DNA from: Alphaproteobacteria bacterium
GTDB lineage: Bacteria; Pseudomonadota; Alphaproteobacteria; Caulobacterales; Aquidulcibacteraceae
Assembly: GCA_016124655.1 (NCBI GenBank)
Contig: WGNI01000002.1
Location: forward strand, 434,001 to 498,000
Reading direction: 5' to 3'
DNA length: 64,000 nucleotides
The stretch's first letter is position 1. Each line of letters begins with the position of its first letter. The notes beneath the pieces are model-generated. The model saw only the letters and a list, made by a program, of their open reading frames with translations, was not told the DNA's origin and made no database searches. This document shows, piece after piece, positions 16,264 to 26,394 of this stretch. The translations under genes were made by a program, and so were the position numbers.

Positions 16264-16716
16264 ATGTTCTTCACCGGGCGCTATCGCAACGGCATTGACG
16301 CGAAGGGCCGCGTCAGCGTGCCGGCGGCCTTGCGCGCGGCGCTCGGGGAGGGCGCGGAAGGCGTCTATCTGTTCCCGAGCCAGCACCTGGGGTGTCTGGA
16401 AGGCGCGAGCGCCGCCTATCTCGACAAGCGTGCGGCGGTGCTCGATGCGCTCGATCCCATGGATCCCAAGCGCGCGGCGCTGGAGCGGGTGTATTTCGGG
16501 GAAGCGCAATTCCTGAATTTCGACTCCACGGGCCGCATCACGCTGCCGGAGGCGCTGCGCGCCAGCTTTGAACTGAACGACGAGGCGGTGTTTGTCGGCG
16601 TGCGCGACCGCTTCGAATTGTGGTCGCCGCCGCGGGAAGCGGCGTGGGCGGCGAAGGCGCGCGACATCGCGGCGGGCGTAACCAGCCTGAAAGCGCTGAC
16701 CGGAGCGCCGCCATGA
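16264..16716 (+). CDS. mraZ: transcriptional regulator MraZ
   Basis: The 150-residue protein starts with the family hallmark [20 protein letters not shown] and has the second SpoVT/AbrB-like repeat at about residues 80-110 ([14 protein letters not shown]). MraZ forms a ring that binds TGGGN repeats and represses its own operon. It is the first gene of the dcw cluster and overlaps rsmH by four bases. ATG 16264 gives the exact family N-terminus; upstream starts add a basic, unlike tail. Confidence 0.96.
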   Translation: MFFTGRYRNGIDAKGRVSVPAALRAALGEGAEGVYLFPSQHLGCLEGASAAYLDKRAAVLDALDPMDPKRAALERVYFGEAQFLNFDSTGRITLPEALRASFELNDEAVFVGVRDRFELWSPPREAAWAAKARDIAAGVTSLKALTGAPP

Positions 16717-17696
16717 GCCACGCGCCAGTGCTTCTGCGCGAGGCGCTGGCCGCGCTTGCGCCGAAAGCCGGAGAGGTTTTCGTCGACGCCACGTTCGGCG
16801 GCGGCGGCTATACGCGCGCGCTGCTTGGGACAATCGATTGTCGTGTCATCGCCATCGATCGCGATCCCGATGCGCTCGCGCGCGGCGCAGCGCTGGCAGA
16901 TGCGTTCGGGCCGCGTCTGACTCTGATCCCCGGCCGCTTCGGCGATCTTGCCGAGCTGATCCCGCAGATGGTGGACGGCGTCGTGCTGGATGTCGGCGTG
17001 TCGTCGTTTCAACTCGACGAAGCGGAGCGTGGATTTTCCTTTCAGCACGACGGCCCGCTCGACATGCGCATGGAAAAGGCCGGGCCGTCGGCGGCGGACG
17101 CGGTCAACCGGCTTTCGGAATCCGCGCTGGCGGACGTCATCTATTTCTTTGGCGAGGACGACGACGCGCGCCGGATCGCCCGCGGGGTGACGCAGGCGCG
17201 CGCGGCGGCGCCGATCGTGCGCACGGCGGCGTTCGCCGAGATCGTGGAGCGCGCGGTCGGCGGGCGCAGGGGCGCGCGCACGCATCCCGCGACCAAGACG
17301 TTTCAGGCCCTGCGCATTCTGGTGAACGACGAACTGGCGGAGCTGGCGCGCGCGCTATCGGCGGCGGAAGCGCGGCTCAAGCCGGGCGGACGCTTGGCGG
17401 TTGTGTCGTTTCACTCGCTGGAGGACCGGTTGGTGAAAACCTTCCTGTTCGACCGCGCCGGTTTGCGCGGGGCGGGATCGCGGCATGCGCCGGATGCGCC
17501 GGCTGGCCCGGCGCCAAGCTTTTCTTTGCAGACTCGCAAGACCATCGCGCCGGGCGAGGCCGAGATCGCCGCCAATCCGCGCGCGCGCTCGGCCAGTCTG
17601 CGCTGGGGCGTGCGCACGGATGCCCCGGCATGGCCGGCTTTGGCTGCGCCGGAGCTGCCGGCGAAATCGAATGCGGAATGGAGGGCTCTGGGATGA
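16713..17696 (+). CDS. rsmH: 16S rRNA m4C1402 methyltransferase RsmH
   Basis: The 327-residue protein has the family start [14 protein letters not shown], the SAM-binding [15 protein letters not shown] (residues 24-38), [13 protein letters not shown], the GPLDMRM motif, and [19 protein letters not shown], followed by [12 protein letters not shown]. It methylates N4 of C1402 in 16S rRNA. The start codon overlaps the mraZ stop and the stop overlaps ftsL (both ATGA), so these genes are translationally coupled. Confidence 0.97.
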   Translation: MSHAPVLLREALAALAPKAGEVFVDATFGGGGYTRALLGTIDCRVIAIDRDPDALARGAALADAFGPRLTLIPGRFGDLAELIPQMVDGVVLDVGVSSFQLDEAERGFSFQHDGPLDMRMEKAGPSAADAVNRLSESALADVIYFFGEDDDARRIARGVTQARAAAPIVRTAAFAEIVERAVGGRRGARTHPATKTFQALRILVNDELAELARALSAAEARLKPGGRLAVVSFHSLEDRLVKTFLFDRAGLRGAGSRHAPDAPAGPAPSFSLQTRKTIAPGEAEIAANPRARSASLRWGVRTDAPAWPALAAPELPAKSNAEWRALG

Positions 17697-17986
17697 AACG
17701 CTGGTTTCCGATCGCCGCAGTCGTGGTGATCCTGTTGCTCGCCGCGGGGCTCTACAAGGCCAAGATGGATGCGGTCGCTGCGCGGGCGCGGGTCGCGGAC
17801 TTGCGCGAAAGCATCTCGGAGACGCGGCGCGACGTGCGCGCGTTGCGGGCGGAGGTGGCGCATCTGGAATCGCCGGCGCGGGTGGAGGCGCTGGCGCAAC
17901 AGCAGCTCGGCCTTTCGCCAGGGGGAGAGTCACTGCCTTTATCGGCGCTCGACGCGGCGTTGCCGCCGCCGGAGCCGCCTGAATGA
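17693..17986 (+). CDS. ftsL: cell division protein FtsL
   Basis: The 97-residue protein has a short cytoplasmic N-terminus, one membrane helix (about residues 5-21) and a periplasmic coiled coil ([20 protein letters not shown] to [13 protein letters not shown]). A Pro-rich tail ends it. Size, topology and place between rsmH and ftsI identify it, since FtsL sequences are poorly conserved. It forms the FtsQLB/FtsWI complex at the septum. It overlaps both neighbours by four bases. Confidence 0.9.
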   Translation: MKRWFPIAAVVVILLLAAGLYKAKMDAVAARARVADLRESISETRRDVRALRAEVAHLESPARVEALAQQQLGLSPGGESLPLSALDAALPPPEPPE

Positions 17987-19665
17987 AGCCGCACGCGCGG
18001 GTTGAGCCAAACGCAGAGAGCGCAGAGGGGCGCGCCGTGGAGGCGGCGCCCGCGCGCGGCGCCATCCGGATGCTGGCGCTGTGCCTGTTTGCGGCCTTCC
18101 TGCTCTTGGGCGGGCGCGCGGTGCAACTGGCGTTGCGCGAAGACCCGCTCGGCGCCTCGGCGGCGGCTGCGCAGCCGGCGCCGGACATCGTCATCCGCGC
18201 CGATCTGACCGATCGCAATGGCGCGCTGTTGGCGACGGACATCAGCGGTTACGCGCTCACAGCGCAGCCCGCGCGGGTGTGGAATCCGCGTGAGACGGCG
18301 CAGCGGCTGCGCACGCTGTTTCCTGATTTGGAGGAGGCCGCGCTCCTGCGCCGGCTGACCGAGCGCAACCGTGCGCTTGTGTATCTGCGCCGCGGGCTGA
18401 CACCGCCGCAGCGCGCGGCCGTGCTTGATCTCGGTTTGGCCGGGATCGGCTTTGAAGAAGAAGAACGACGCGTCTATCCCAATGGCGCGCTGGCGGGGCA
18501 CGTGCTGGGGTTCGCCGACCGCGATCTGAACGCGCTGGCCGGCGTCGAGCGAGGGCTTGATGCGCGCATCCGCGCGGCAGGCGAAACCGGCGCGCGGGTG
18601 CGGCTGAGCCTTGATGTTCGCGTGCAGCATGCCGTGGAGCAGGAATTGGCGCGGGCCGGGCGGGCGACGCGCGCCAAGGGCGGGGCAGCCGTTGTGCTTG
18701 ATGCGCGCACCGGGGAAACGCTGGCGCTGGCGTCTTGGCCTGCGCTCGATCCGAATTTTCCTGGCGCGGCGAGCGATGCGGTGCGGCTCAACCGCGCCGC
18801 TGCGGCGCGATTTGAAATGGGCTCCACCATCAAGCCGTTCACGGTGGCGATTGCGCTGGAGGAGCGGCTGACGCGGCCGCGCGAACGGTTTGACGTCGTC
18901 ACGCCGTATGCGGTGTCTGGCCGGCCGATCCGCGATCTGCACCCGTTCGACGCGCCGCTGTCGCTGGCGGAGGTGCTGGCGGAATCCTCCAATGTCGGCG
19001 CCGCGCAGATCGCGCTCCGGATCGGCGCGGCGCGGCAGCGGGATTATTTCGCACGGCTGGGCCTATTGCGCGCCAGCCCGATCGAATTGCCGGAAAGCGC
19101 TGCGCCGATCGCGCCGATGCGCGGCGATCCCTTGAGTGTGGCGGTGCTGGGCTATGGCCACGGCATGGCCAATTCGCTGATCAGCGTGGCGGAGGCCTAC
19201 ACCGTGTTCGCCAATGACGGCGCGCGCGTGGCGCCCACGCTGCTGGCGCGCGATCCAGGAGACGCCGCGCCGCGAACGCCGGTGTTCTCGCCGGAGACGA
19301 CACATGTCCTGATCGGCATGCTGCGCGGGGCGGTCACGCACGGGACCGGGGAGCACGCCGATGTTCCCGGCCTGGAGATCGCGGGCAAGACCGGCAGCGC
19401 GGAGAAGCCGGGCGCCGCGGGCTATGATCCCGATCGCATGCTCTCTTCGTTTGCGGCGGTATTCCCCGCCTCGAACCCGCGCTATGTGATCGTCTTGGCG
19501 CTGGACGAACCGGCGCGCACCGAAGCCGCGGGGGGGCAGGCGACGGGCGGCGCCACGGCTGCGCCGCCGGTCGGCCGGATTGCGGCCCGCATTGCGCCTC
19601 TGCTCGGACTCAGGGTCGAACCAAGACGATCGGCGCAGGATGCGCCGGGAGGCGATGACCTGTGA
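17983..19665 (+). CDS. ftsI: septal peptidoglycan transpeptidase FtsI (PBP3)
   Basis: The 560-residue class B penicillin-binding protein has an N-terminal membrane helix at about residues 29-49 and a dimerisation/pedestal domain beginning RADLTDRNGALLAT. The transpeptidase domain has the acylated Ser in STIK at 281-284, SSN at 335-337 and KTG at 469-471. It crosslinks septal peptidoglycan with FtsW. The ATG overlaps the ftsL stop, and the end overlaps murE. The tail after residue 530 is Ala/Pro-rich. Confidence 0.96.
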   Translation: MKPHARVEPNAESAEGRAVEAAPARGAIRMLALCLFAAFLLLGGRAVQLALREDPLGASAAAAQPAPDIVIRADLTDRNGALLATDISGYALTAQPARVWNPRETAQRLRTLFPDLEEAALLRRLTERNRALVYLRRGLTPPQRAAVLDLGLAGIGFEEEERRVYPNGALAGHVLGFADRDLNALAGVERGLDARIRAAGETGARVRLSLDVRVQHAVEQELARAGRATRAKGGAAVVLDARTGETLALASWPALDPNFPGAASDAVRLNRAAAARFEMGSTIKPFTVAIALEERLTRPRERFDVVTPYAVSGRPIRDLHPFDAPLSLAEVLAESSNVGAAQIALRIGAARQRDYFARLGLLRASPIELPESAAPIAPMRGDPLSVAVLGYGHGMANSLISVAEAYTVFANDGARVAPTLLARDPGDAAPRTPVFSPETTHVLIGMLRGAVTHGTGEHADVPGLEIAGKTGSAEKPGAAGYDPDRMLSSFAAVFPASNPRYVIVLALDEPARTEAAGGQATGGATAAPPVGRIAARIAPLLGLRVEPRRSAQDAPGGDDL

Positions 19666-21107
19666 CTTTGTCGGAGCTGTTTGGGGCTGGCGCGCTGGAG
19701 GCCGCTCGCGATCTTCCGATCGCGGGGCTCGCCGCCGACAGCCGGCGCGTGAAGGCGGGTTTTGTGTTCGCCGCGCTGCAAGGCGCGGGCGCGCATGGAC
19801 GCGATTATCTGCCCCAGGCGCTGGCCAACGGCGCGGTCGCGGTGTTGTCGGCGGGCGATGTCGAGGTTCCGGCAGGCGTTGCGCATGTGGTCGATTCCAA
19901 TCCGCGCCGCGCGCTGGCGCTGGCGGCGGCGCGCTTCTATCCGCGTCAGCCCGCGACGATCGCGGCGGTGACGGGCACCAACGGCAAAAGCTCGACGGTG
20001 GATTTCCTCCGCCAGATCTGGTCGGCGTGCGGCAAGCGCGCGGCGAGCCTCGGCACGCTCGGCGCCATCGGGCCAAGCGGGGCGATCGATCTTGGCCACA
20101 CCACGCCCGATCCGGTCGCGGTGCATGAAGCGCTTCAACGACTGGCCGACGAAGGCGTGACGCATGCGGCGATGGAGGCTTCGAGCCACGGCTTGGAGCA
20201 GCATCGGCTGGATGGTGTGCGGCTGAGCTGCGGCGCCTTCACCAATTTGACGCAGGACCATCTCGATTATCACCAGACGATGGAGGCCTATCGCGCGGCG
20301 AAGCTGCGGCTGTGGTCTTTGCTTCCGGCGGCGGCGCCGGCGGTGATCAATGCGGATGCGGCGGACGCAGAGGCGTTTGAGCGCGCGGCGAAGGCGCAGG
20401 GCCTTGCGGTGCTGTTGTGCGGCTGGCGCGCCGGCGATGGTTTGAAGATTTCAGAAATTCAGCCGCGGCCGAACAGCCAGACCTTGTCGCTCTCCTGGCG
20501 CGGGCAAGAGGCGCAGGTGGACCTGCCGCTGATCGGCGAGTTTCAGGCGGTGAACGCCGTGACCGCCGCGGCGCTTGCCCTATCGCTTGGCGAAGACCCC
20601 GGCAAAGTTTTCGCTGCGATGGAAACATTGCAGCCGGTTCGCGGGCGCATCGAGCATGTCGGCGCCACGGCGGACGGCGCGCATGTGTTTGTCGACTACG
20701 CCCACACGCCCGATGGGCTGGACGTGTTGTTGCGCGCCGCGCGCCCGCACGCGCCGGGCCGGGTGGTGCTCGTGTTCGGCTGCGGCGGCGATCGCGACAA
20801 GGGCAAGCGGGCGAAGATGGGCGCGATCGCGGCGAAGTTTGCCGATGTGGTGATCGTCACCGACGACAATCCGCGCAGCGAAACGCCCGCCGCGATCCGC
20901 GCGGAGATCCTGCAAGGTTGTCCAGGCGCGAAAGAGATCGGCGATCGCGGCGAGGCGATTGGTTTCGCGGTGTCGCACTTGCGCGCGGGCGATGCGCTTT
21001 TGATCGCGGGCAAGGGCCACGAGACCGGCCAGATTGTCGGCGACCGGGTCGTTGCGTTCTCCGATCAAGACACTGCGCGCGCGGCGCTGCGGGAGCGCGC
21101 GGCATGA
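19662..21107 (+). CDS. murE: UDP-MurNAc-L-Ala-D-Glu:meso-diaminopimelate ligase MurE
   Basis: The 481-residue Mur ligase has the ATP-binding TGTNGKSSTVDFLRQ, the HTTPDP motif, MEASSHGLEQHRL, and the substrate-specificity motif DNPR at residues 402-405, which marks a meso-diaminopimelate-adding enzyme rather than a lysine-adding one. It acts in the cytoplasm. GTG 19662 overlaps the ftsI stop (GTGA). After its stop a 178-base gap with a long palindrome separates it from murF, breaking the tight gene packing. Confidence 0.96.
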   Translation: MTLSELFGAGALEAARDLPIAGLAADSRRVKAGFVFAALQGAGAHGRDYLPQALANGAVAVLSAGDVEVPAGVAHVVDSNPRRALALAAARFYPRQPATIAAVTGTNGKSSTVDFLRQIWSACGKRAASLGTLGAIGPSGAIDLGHTTPDPVAVHEALQRLADEGVTHAAMEASSHGLEQHRLDGVRLSCGAFTNLTQDHLDYHQTMEAYRAAKLRLWSLLPAAAPAVINADAADAEAFERAAKAQGLAVLLCGWRAGDGLKISEIQPRPNSQTLSLSWRGQEAQVDLPLIGEFQAVNAVTAAALALSLGEDPGKVFAAMETLQPVRGRIEHVGATADGAHVFVDYAHTPDGLDVLLRAARPHAPGRVVLVFGCGGDRDKGKRAKMGAIAAKFADVVIVTDDNPRSETPAAIRAEILQGCPGAKEIGDRGEAIGFAVSHLRAGDALLIAGKGHETGQIVGDRVVAFSDQDTARAALRERAA

Positions 21108-21128
21108 GGCGCGGGGCTCTCGACGCGT

Positions 21129-21274
21129 CCCTCTCCCCTTGTGGGAGAGGGTGGCCAGGACCAAGTCCTGGCCGGGTGAGGGGTGTTTGCGTTCGCATTC
21201 CCCAAGGCTCGCTCTCACCCCTCATCCGACTTCGGCCTGCGGCCTCAGCCACCTTCTCCCACAAGGGGAGAAGG
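21129..21274. repeat. long palindromic element between murE and murF
   Basis: The outer arms read CTCTCCCCTTGTGGGAGAGG and CCTTCTCCCACAAGGGGAG, and inner arms GGGTGAGGGGTG and CACCCCTCAT pair as well. Sub-hairpins (GGCCAGGAC/GTCCTGGCC) sit inside. The same family occurs at 52400-52529 inside uvrD. The right end runs into AAGGAGGAG, the murF Shine-Dalgarno, so the element may set murF translation. It is an interspersed repeat, not a coding region. Confidence 0.85.
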
Positions 21275-21285
21275 AGGAGTTCGGC

Positions 21286-22674
21286 ATGAACGAAGCGCTT
21301 TGGCTGGCGGAAGATGCTGCGACCGCGACGGGCGGGCGTCTTGTCGGCGCGGATTCCTGGATCGCGTCGGGCGTTTCGATCGACACGCGCTCGCTGGCGC
21401 GTGGAGATTTGTTTGTCGCCTTGAAGGATCAGCGCGACGGGCATGCGTTTGTCGCTGACGCGTTCGCGCGGGGCGCTGCGGCAGCGCTGGTCAGCGATGC
21501 GGATGCGGCCGCTCCGCACGGTCCTGCGCTGGTCGTTCCGGATGTCTTGGAGGCGCTGCGCTGTCTTGGCGAGGCCGCGCGGGACCGCTCCAACGCCGTG
21601 CGCATCGCTGTGACAGGCTCAGTCGGCAAGACATCCACCAAGGAAGCGCTGGCGCTGGCTTTGCGGGCCTGTGCGCCCACGCATGCTTCGGTGAAGAGCT
21701 ACAACAATCATTGGGGCGTACCGCTGACGCTGTCGCGCTTGCCGCGCAGCGCGCGATACGCCGTGTTTGAAATCGGCATGAATCATCGGGGCGAAATTCG
21801 CCCCTTGTCGATGCTGGCGGCGCCGCGCGTGGCGCTGATCACCTGGATTGCGCCGGCGCACATCGAACATCTGGGATCGATCGAGGCGATCGCGGAAGAA
21901 AAAGGCGACATCTTTGCGGGCCTTGGCCCCGACGGCGCGGCGATTGTGCCGAATGAAGCGCCGGCGGCGCATCTTTTGTTGTCGGCGGCGGAAAACAATG
22001 CCGGATCGGTGATCCGGTTCGGCCGCGAGGCGGGCTGCGAGGCCAGGCTGTTGCGGTTCGAGATGACCGAGGACGGCGCGGTGGCGGAGGCCGATATTCT
22101 TGGCCGGCAAATTCGTTATCGCATCGGCGCGCCAGGCGCGCACTGGGCGCTCAATTCGGTCGCCGCGCTGGCGGCCGCCGATGTCGCGGGCGCGGACGTG
22201 TTCGCCGCAGCGCATGCGCTGGCGGATTTGCGCGCGATCGAAGGGCGCGGGGTTGCGCGCACGATTGAGCGGCCGGGCGGCGCGTTCACGCTGATCGACG
22301 ACGCCTACAACGCCAATCCAACCTCCATGGCGGCTGCGCTGGAGACCTTGGGCGCGCGGGCAGGCGCGCGCCGCATCGCCGTATTGGGCGACATGCTGGA
22401 ATTGGGCGCCGACGAACTGGCGTATCATGCAGGGCTCGCTGCGCCGATCGTTTCGGCGGGGGTCGATCTCGTGTTCTGCGCGGGGCCGCGCATGCGCGCG
22501 CTTTATGAGGCGCTGCCGGCGGGTTTGCGCGGCGCGCATGCGGAAACGGCGGACGCGCTGGCGCCGATCGTTTCGGGCGCCGTGCAGGCCGGCGACGCGG
22601 TATTGGTGAAGGGCTCAAACGGTTCGCGCATGCGCATCGTCGTCGACGCGCTGACGCAATCTTCTCAAGGGTAG
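21286..22674 (+). CDS. murF: UDP-MurNAc-tripeptide:D-Ala-D-Ala ligase MurF
   Basis: The 462-residue Mur ligase has VSIDTRSLARGDLFVALK at the N-terminus, the ATP loop TGSVGKTSTKEALALAL, SYNNHWGVPLTL, FEIGMNHRGEI, and the C-terminal DDAYNANPTSM and AVLGDMLELG. It adds D-Ala-D-Ala to complete the pentapeptide precursor. ATG 21286 is preceded by AAGGAGGAG, which is continuous with the palindromic element upstream. The mraY start follows three bases after the stop. Confidence 0.96.
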   Translation: MNEALWLAEDAATATGGRLVGADSWIASGVSIDTRSLARGDLFVALKDQRDGHAFVADAFARGAAAALVSDADAAAPHGPALVVPDVLEALRCLGEAARDRSNAVRIAVTGSVGKTSTKEALALALRACAPTHASVKSYNNHWGVPLTLSRLPRSARYAVFEIGMNHRGEIRPLSMLAAPRVALITWIAPAHIEHLGSIEAIAEEKGDIFAGLGPDGAAIVPNEAPAAHLLLSAAENNAGSVIRFGREAGCEARLLRFEMTEDGAVAEADILGRQIRYRIGAPGAHWALNSVAALAAADVAGADVFAAAHALADLRAIEGRGVARTIERPGGAFTLIDDAYNANPTSMAAALETLGARAGARRIAVLGDMLELGADELAYHAGLAAPIVSAGVDLVFCAGPRMRALYEALPAGLRGAHAETADALAPIVSGAVQAGDAVLVKGSNGSRMRIVVDALTQSSQG

Positions 22675-22677
22675 GCG

Positions 22678-23820
22678 ATGCTCGAACTGTTGGGTCAATT
22701 CAGCGACCAGAACCAGCTTCTGAACCTGTTCAACTACATCACGTTCCGCACCGGGGGCGCGATCGTGACCGCGCTTGTCATCGCGTTTCTGATCGGCGCG
22801 CCGATGATTGCGTGGCTGCGTAAGAAACAGGGCAAGGGGCAACCGATCCGCACGGACGGGCCGGAAGGCCATCTGCTGACAAAGAAAGGGACGCCCACGA
22901 TGGGCGGGTTCATCATTCTGATCAGCGTGGGGATCGCCGCGCTGTTGTGGTCGGATTTGTCGAGCCCTTATGTGTGGTCGGTGCTGATCGTGACGCTTGG
23001 GTTCGGCGCGATCGGCTTCACGGACGATTTTCAGAAGGTCACCAAGCAATCGCATGCGGGCCTTTCGGGGCGCGTTCGGCTTGCGATGGAGTTCGTCGTC
23101 GCGTTGGGCGCGACGCTGGTGATGCTCTACGCGGAATGGTCGCAAATGCGGCTGCAGGCGCTCGATATCGGCGGGTTTGTTGATGCGATGATGCGCGGGG
23201 GCAATTTCACGGAAGTCGCGCTGCCGGTGTTCAAGGATTTCGGCCTGCAGCTTGGCCCGGTGTTCATCCTGTTCGCGATGGTGGTGATTGTCGGGGCGGG
23301 CAATGCGGTGAATTTCACCGACGGGCTCGACGGCCTCGCGATCGTGCCGGTGATGATCGCCGGGGCCACGTTCGGGTTCATCGCGTATCTGGTCGGGCGG
23401 GTGGATTATTCCGCCTATCTCGGCATCAAGCATGTGGCGGGCGTCGGCGAAGTGGCGCCGATCCTCGGTGCGCTGTTGGGCGGATCGCTGGGCTTTTTAT
23501 GGTACAACGCGCCGCCGGCGCGCGTGTTCATGGGCGACACAGGATCGCTGGCGCTGGGCGGGCTTCTGGGCGCGGTGGCGGTCGCGGCCAAGCATGAAAT
23601 CGTGCTCGCGATCGTCGGCGGGCTGTTCGTGCTGGAAGCGCTGTCGGTGATGATCCAAGTCGCGGTGTTCAAGATGACGGGCCGGCGCGTGTTCCTGATG
23701 GCGCCGATCCACCATCATTTCGAGAAGCTCGGTTGGCAGGAATCGACCATTGTGATCCGGTTCTGGATTGTGGCGGTGATTTTCGCGCTCGCGGGCCTCG
23801 CTACGCTGAAGCTGAGATAG
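22678..23820 (+). CDS. mraY: phospho-MurNAc-pentapeptide transferase MraY
   Basis: The 380-residue, about ten-helix inner-membrane enzyme has KGTPTMGG, the catalytic [32 protein letters not shown] and [11 protein letters not shown], all MraY hallmarks. It transfers phospho-MurNAc-pentapeptide to undecaprenyl phosphate to make lipid I. It is slightly longer than the E. coli protein (360), with extra residues around 165-185 ([15 protein letters not shown]). ATG 22678 lies three bases after murF. Confidence 0.97.
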   Translation: MLELLGQFSDQNQLLNLFNYITFRTGGAIVTALVIAFLIGAPMIAWLRKKQGKGQPIRTDGPEGHLLTKKGTPTMGGFIILISVGIAALLWSDLSSPYVWSVLIVTLGFGAIGFTDDFQKVTKQSHAGLSGRVRLAMEFVVALGATLVMLYAEWSQMRLQALDIGGFVDAMMRGGNFTEVALPVFKDFGLQLGPVFILFAMVVIVGAGNAVNFTDGLDGLAIVPVMIAGATFGFIAYLVGRVDYSAYLGIKHVAGVGEVAPILGALLGGSLGFLWYNAPPARVFMGDTGSLALGGLLGAVAVAAKHEIVLAIVGGLFVLEALSVMIQVAVFKMTGRRVFLMAPIHHHFEKLGWQESTIVIRFWIVAVIFALAGLATLKLR

Positions 23821-23827
23821 CCGCGTC

Positions 23828-25267
23828 ATGATCGTCGTCGACGCATTCCAGGGCCGTGACGTCGCCGTGTTCGGGCTCGCCCGTTCAGGGCTTGCGGCCG
23901 CGCAGGCGCTGACGGCGGGCGGCGCGCGCGTCTATGCGTGGGACGATGATCCGCTGAAGCGCGCAGACGCAGAGCGCATCGGCGTGCTCACGACCGACAT
24001 CAATGCGCGCGACTGGCGCTCATTTGCGGCGCTGGTGCTCTCGCCCGGCGTGCCGCTGACGCATCCCGAGCCGCATCGCGTGGTGACGCTGGCGCGCGCG
24101 GTGGGCGTGCCCATTATCGGCGACATCGAATTGTTCGCGCGCGCGGTGAACGCGAAACCGCCGAGCCAGCGGCCGAAAATCATCGGCGTCACCGGCTCCA
24201 ACGGCAAATCCACGACCACCGCGCTGATCGGGCACATCCTGAAAGCCGCCGGCAAGGACGTGCGCGTCGGCGGCAATATCGGCGCAGCCGTGCTCGACCT
24301 CGATCCGTTTCATGGCGGCGCATGGATCGTGCTGGAATTGTCCAGCTTTCAACTCGATCTGACGGAGAGCCTGCGCTGCGACGCGGCGGTGTTCTTGAAC
24401 ATCAGCCCCGATCATCTCGATCGGCATGGCGACATGGCCAATTATCTCGCCGCGAAAATGCGCATCTTCGACAATCAGGGCGCGGCGGATGTCGCCATCA
24501 TCGGCGTGGACGATTCCATGAGCGCCAGCGTGTGCACGCAGATCATGGCGCGCGGCGCGCAACGCGTGGCGCCGATCTCCGCCGTACAAGCGCTGGGACG
24601 CGGGGTGTGTGCGCTGGGGTCGAAGCTCTATGACGCCTTGGGCGGGCGCGCGGAGTTCGCCGCCGATCTCGCCGATGCGCGCGCGCTGGCGGGCCGTCAC
24701 AATGCGCAGAACGCCGCGGCCGCGTTCGCCGCCGCGCGCGTCATGGGCGTTGAGGCGCGCACCATCGCGCAGGCGATGAAATCGTTTCCAGGCCTGCCGC
24801 ATCGACTTGAGAACGCCGGCGAAATCGACGGCGTGCGCTTTATCAATGACAGCAAGGCCACGAACGCCGACGCGGCGGCGCAGGCGCTGGCGATCTATCC
24901 GCGCGTCTATTGGATCGCGGGCGGCGTTCCCAAGGAGGGCGGCATCGACTCGCTGCGCCCGATGTTCCCGCGCATCGCCAAGGCGTTCCTGATCGGCAAG
25001 GCGGCGGCGGCGTTTGAAGCGACGCTTTCGGGCGCAGCGGAGACCATGCGCTGCGCGGACATGGAAGAGGCGGTGGCGCAGGCGTTCCTGGAGGCGCGCA
25101 CATCCTCTGACGTCGATCCGGTCGTGCTGCTTTCGCCGGCGTGCGCGTCGTATGACCAGTTCCGCGATTTCGAAGAGCGCGGCGACGTGTTCAAGAAGGC
25201 CGTGCGCACGCTGCGGTCGGAATTGTCGGCCGCGCGCGCAAGCCCTGCATCCGGGGCCGCGAAATGA
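23828..25267 (+). CDS. murD: UDP-MurNAc-L-alanine:D-glutamate ligase MurD
   Basis: The 479-residue protein starts with the MurD N-terminal fold (VAVFGLARSGLAAAQAL). It has the ATP loop GVTGSNGKSTTTALIGH, ELSSFQLDLTESL, NISPDHLDRHG, HNAQNAAAAFAAARVMG, and the C-terminal FINDSKATNADAAAQAL and LLSPACASYDQFRDFEERG. It adds D-Glu to UDP-MurNAc-L-Ala. The stop overlaps ftsW by four bases. Confidence 0.96.
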   Translation: MIVVDAFQGRDVAVFGLARSGLAAAQALTAGGARVYAWDDDPLKRADAERIGVLTTDINARDWRSFAALVLSPGVPLTHPEPHRVVTLARAVGVPIIGDIELFARAVNAKPPSQRPKIIGVTGSNGKSTTTALIGHILKAAGKDVRVGGNIGAAVLDLDPFHGGAWIVLELSSFQLDLTESLRCDAAVFLNISPDHLDRHGDMANYLAAKMRIFDNQGAADVAIIGVDDSMSASVCTQIMARGAQRVAPISAVQALGRGVCALGSKLYDALGGRAEFAADLADARALAGRHNAQNAAAAFAAARVMGVEARTIAQAMKSFPGLPHRLENAGEIDGVRFINDSKATNADAAAQALAIYPRVYWIAGGVPKEGGIDSLRPMFPRIAKAFLIGKAAAAFEATLSGAAETMRCADMEEAVAQAFLEARTSSDVDPVVLLSPACASYDQFRDFEERGDVFKKAVRTLRSELSAARASPASGAAK

Positions 25268-26394
25268 CCGACATTCCGTTTTCGCCCGCGACGTTCGGAA
25301 CCACGCGCGGCGCGGCGTTCGATCGGCCTTTGATCGTCACCACGCTTGTGCTGATCGCGGTCGGGCTGGTGTTGTCATTGGCGGCGACGCCGACGATCAC
25401 ACAGCGGCTCGATGCCGGCGGCGCGTTTGCGCTGTCGATCCGGCATGCGCTCTTTGCTGCTGCAGGTCTCGGCGTGATCGGCGCCGTCGCGTTCTTCACG
25501 CCGCTGATGGTGCGCCGCTCCGCCTTCATCGTGCTGATCGGCGCGTTCGTGCTCACGCTGATGGCGTTGGCGTTTGCGCCGGAACGCAATGGCGCGGCGC
25601 GCTGGCTCGATATGGGGCCGATCTCGATCCAGCCATCGGAATTCCTGAAGCCGGCGCTGGTGGTGTTCTGGGCGTGGATGCTGGCGGAGCAGATGCGCAG
25701 GCCCGGCTTTCCGGGCCGAACGCTGTCGGCGGCGACGTTCGCGCTCGCCGCGGCGCTTCTCTTGATGCAGCCGGACGTCGGGCAGTCGGCGCTTCTGTTC
25801 GCCATCATGGCGGTGATGTTGACGTTGTCAGGCTTGTCGGCGCGCATGCTGGCGGCGCTGGCGGGCGTGACGATGATCGGCCCTTTGGCTGCGTATTGGA
25901 CGTTTCCGCATGTGCGCGCGCGCATCGATGCGTTTCTGGGCGAACCTGGCTATCAAGTGAGCCGCGCGCTGGAGGCGATCGCGGCGGGCGGTCTCTTCGG
26001 GCGCGGGCCTGGCGAAGGCGTGATCAAGCGGCAATTGCCGGATGCGCACGCTGACTTCGTGTATGCGGTGGCGGCTGAAGAGTTTGGGCTTTTGGCCTCG
26101 ATCGGGCTGATTGCGCTTTATGTGGCGTTCGCGTGGCGCGGGCTTTCGCGGGCGAGCCGGCTGATCGATCCGTTTTCGCAATTGGCGACGGCGGGCCTCA
26201 CCGCCCTGATCTGCGCGCAAGCGGCAGTCCATATCGCGGTGAACACAAGTTTGGCGCCGGCGAAAGGTATGACCTTGCCGTTCGTTTCCTATGGCGGGTC
26301 ATCGATGCTCGGCGCTGCGCTCTCGGTTGGTTTCATTCTTGCGCTGACGCGCACGCGTCCCGGCGCGTATCTTTATCCTGAGCGTGCTTCGTGA
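25264..26394 (+). CDS. ftsW: septal peptidoglycan glycosyltransferase FtsW
   Basis: The 376-residue SEDS-family membrane protein has about ten helices. Family motifs include ARWLDMGPISIQPSEFLKPA, LLMQPDVGQSALL, GRGPGEGVIKRQLPDAHADFVYAVAAEEFG and TLPFVSYGGSSMLG. It polymerises lipid II at the septum together with FtsI. ATG 25264 overlaps the murD stop and the stop overlaps murG (GTGA). Confidence 0.96.
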   Translation: MTDIPFSPATFGTTRGAAFDRPLIVTTLVLIAVGLVLSLAATPTITQRLDAGGAFALSIRHALFAAAGLGVIGAVAFFTPLMVRRSAFIVLIGAFVLTLMALAFAPERNGAARWLDMGPISIQPSEFLKPALVVFWAWMLAEQMRRPGFPGRTLSAATFALAAALLLMQPDVGQSALLFAIMAVMLTLSGLSARMLAALAGVTMIGPLAAYWTFPHVRARIDAFLGEPGYQVSRALEAIAAGGLFGRGPGEGVIKRQLPDAHADFVYAVAAEEFGLLASIGLIALYVAFAWRGLSRASRLIDPFSQLATAGLTALICAQAAVHIAVNTSLAPAKGMTLPFVSYGGSSMLGAALSVGFILALTRTRPGAYLYPERAS

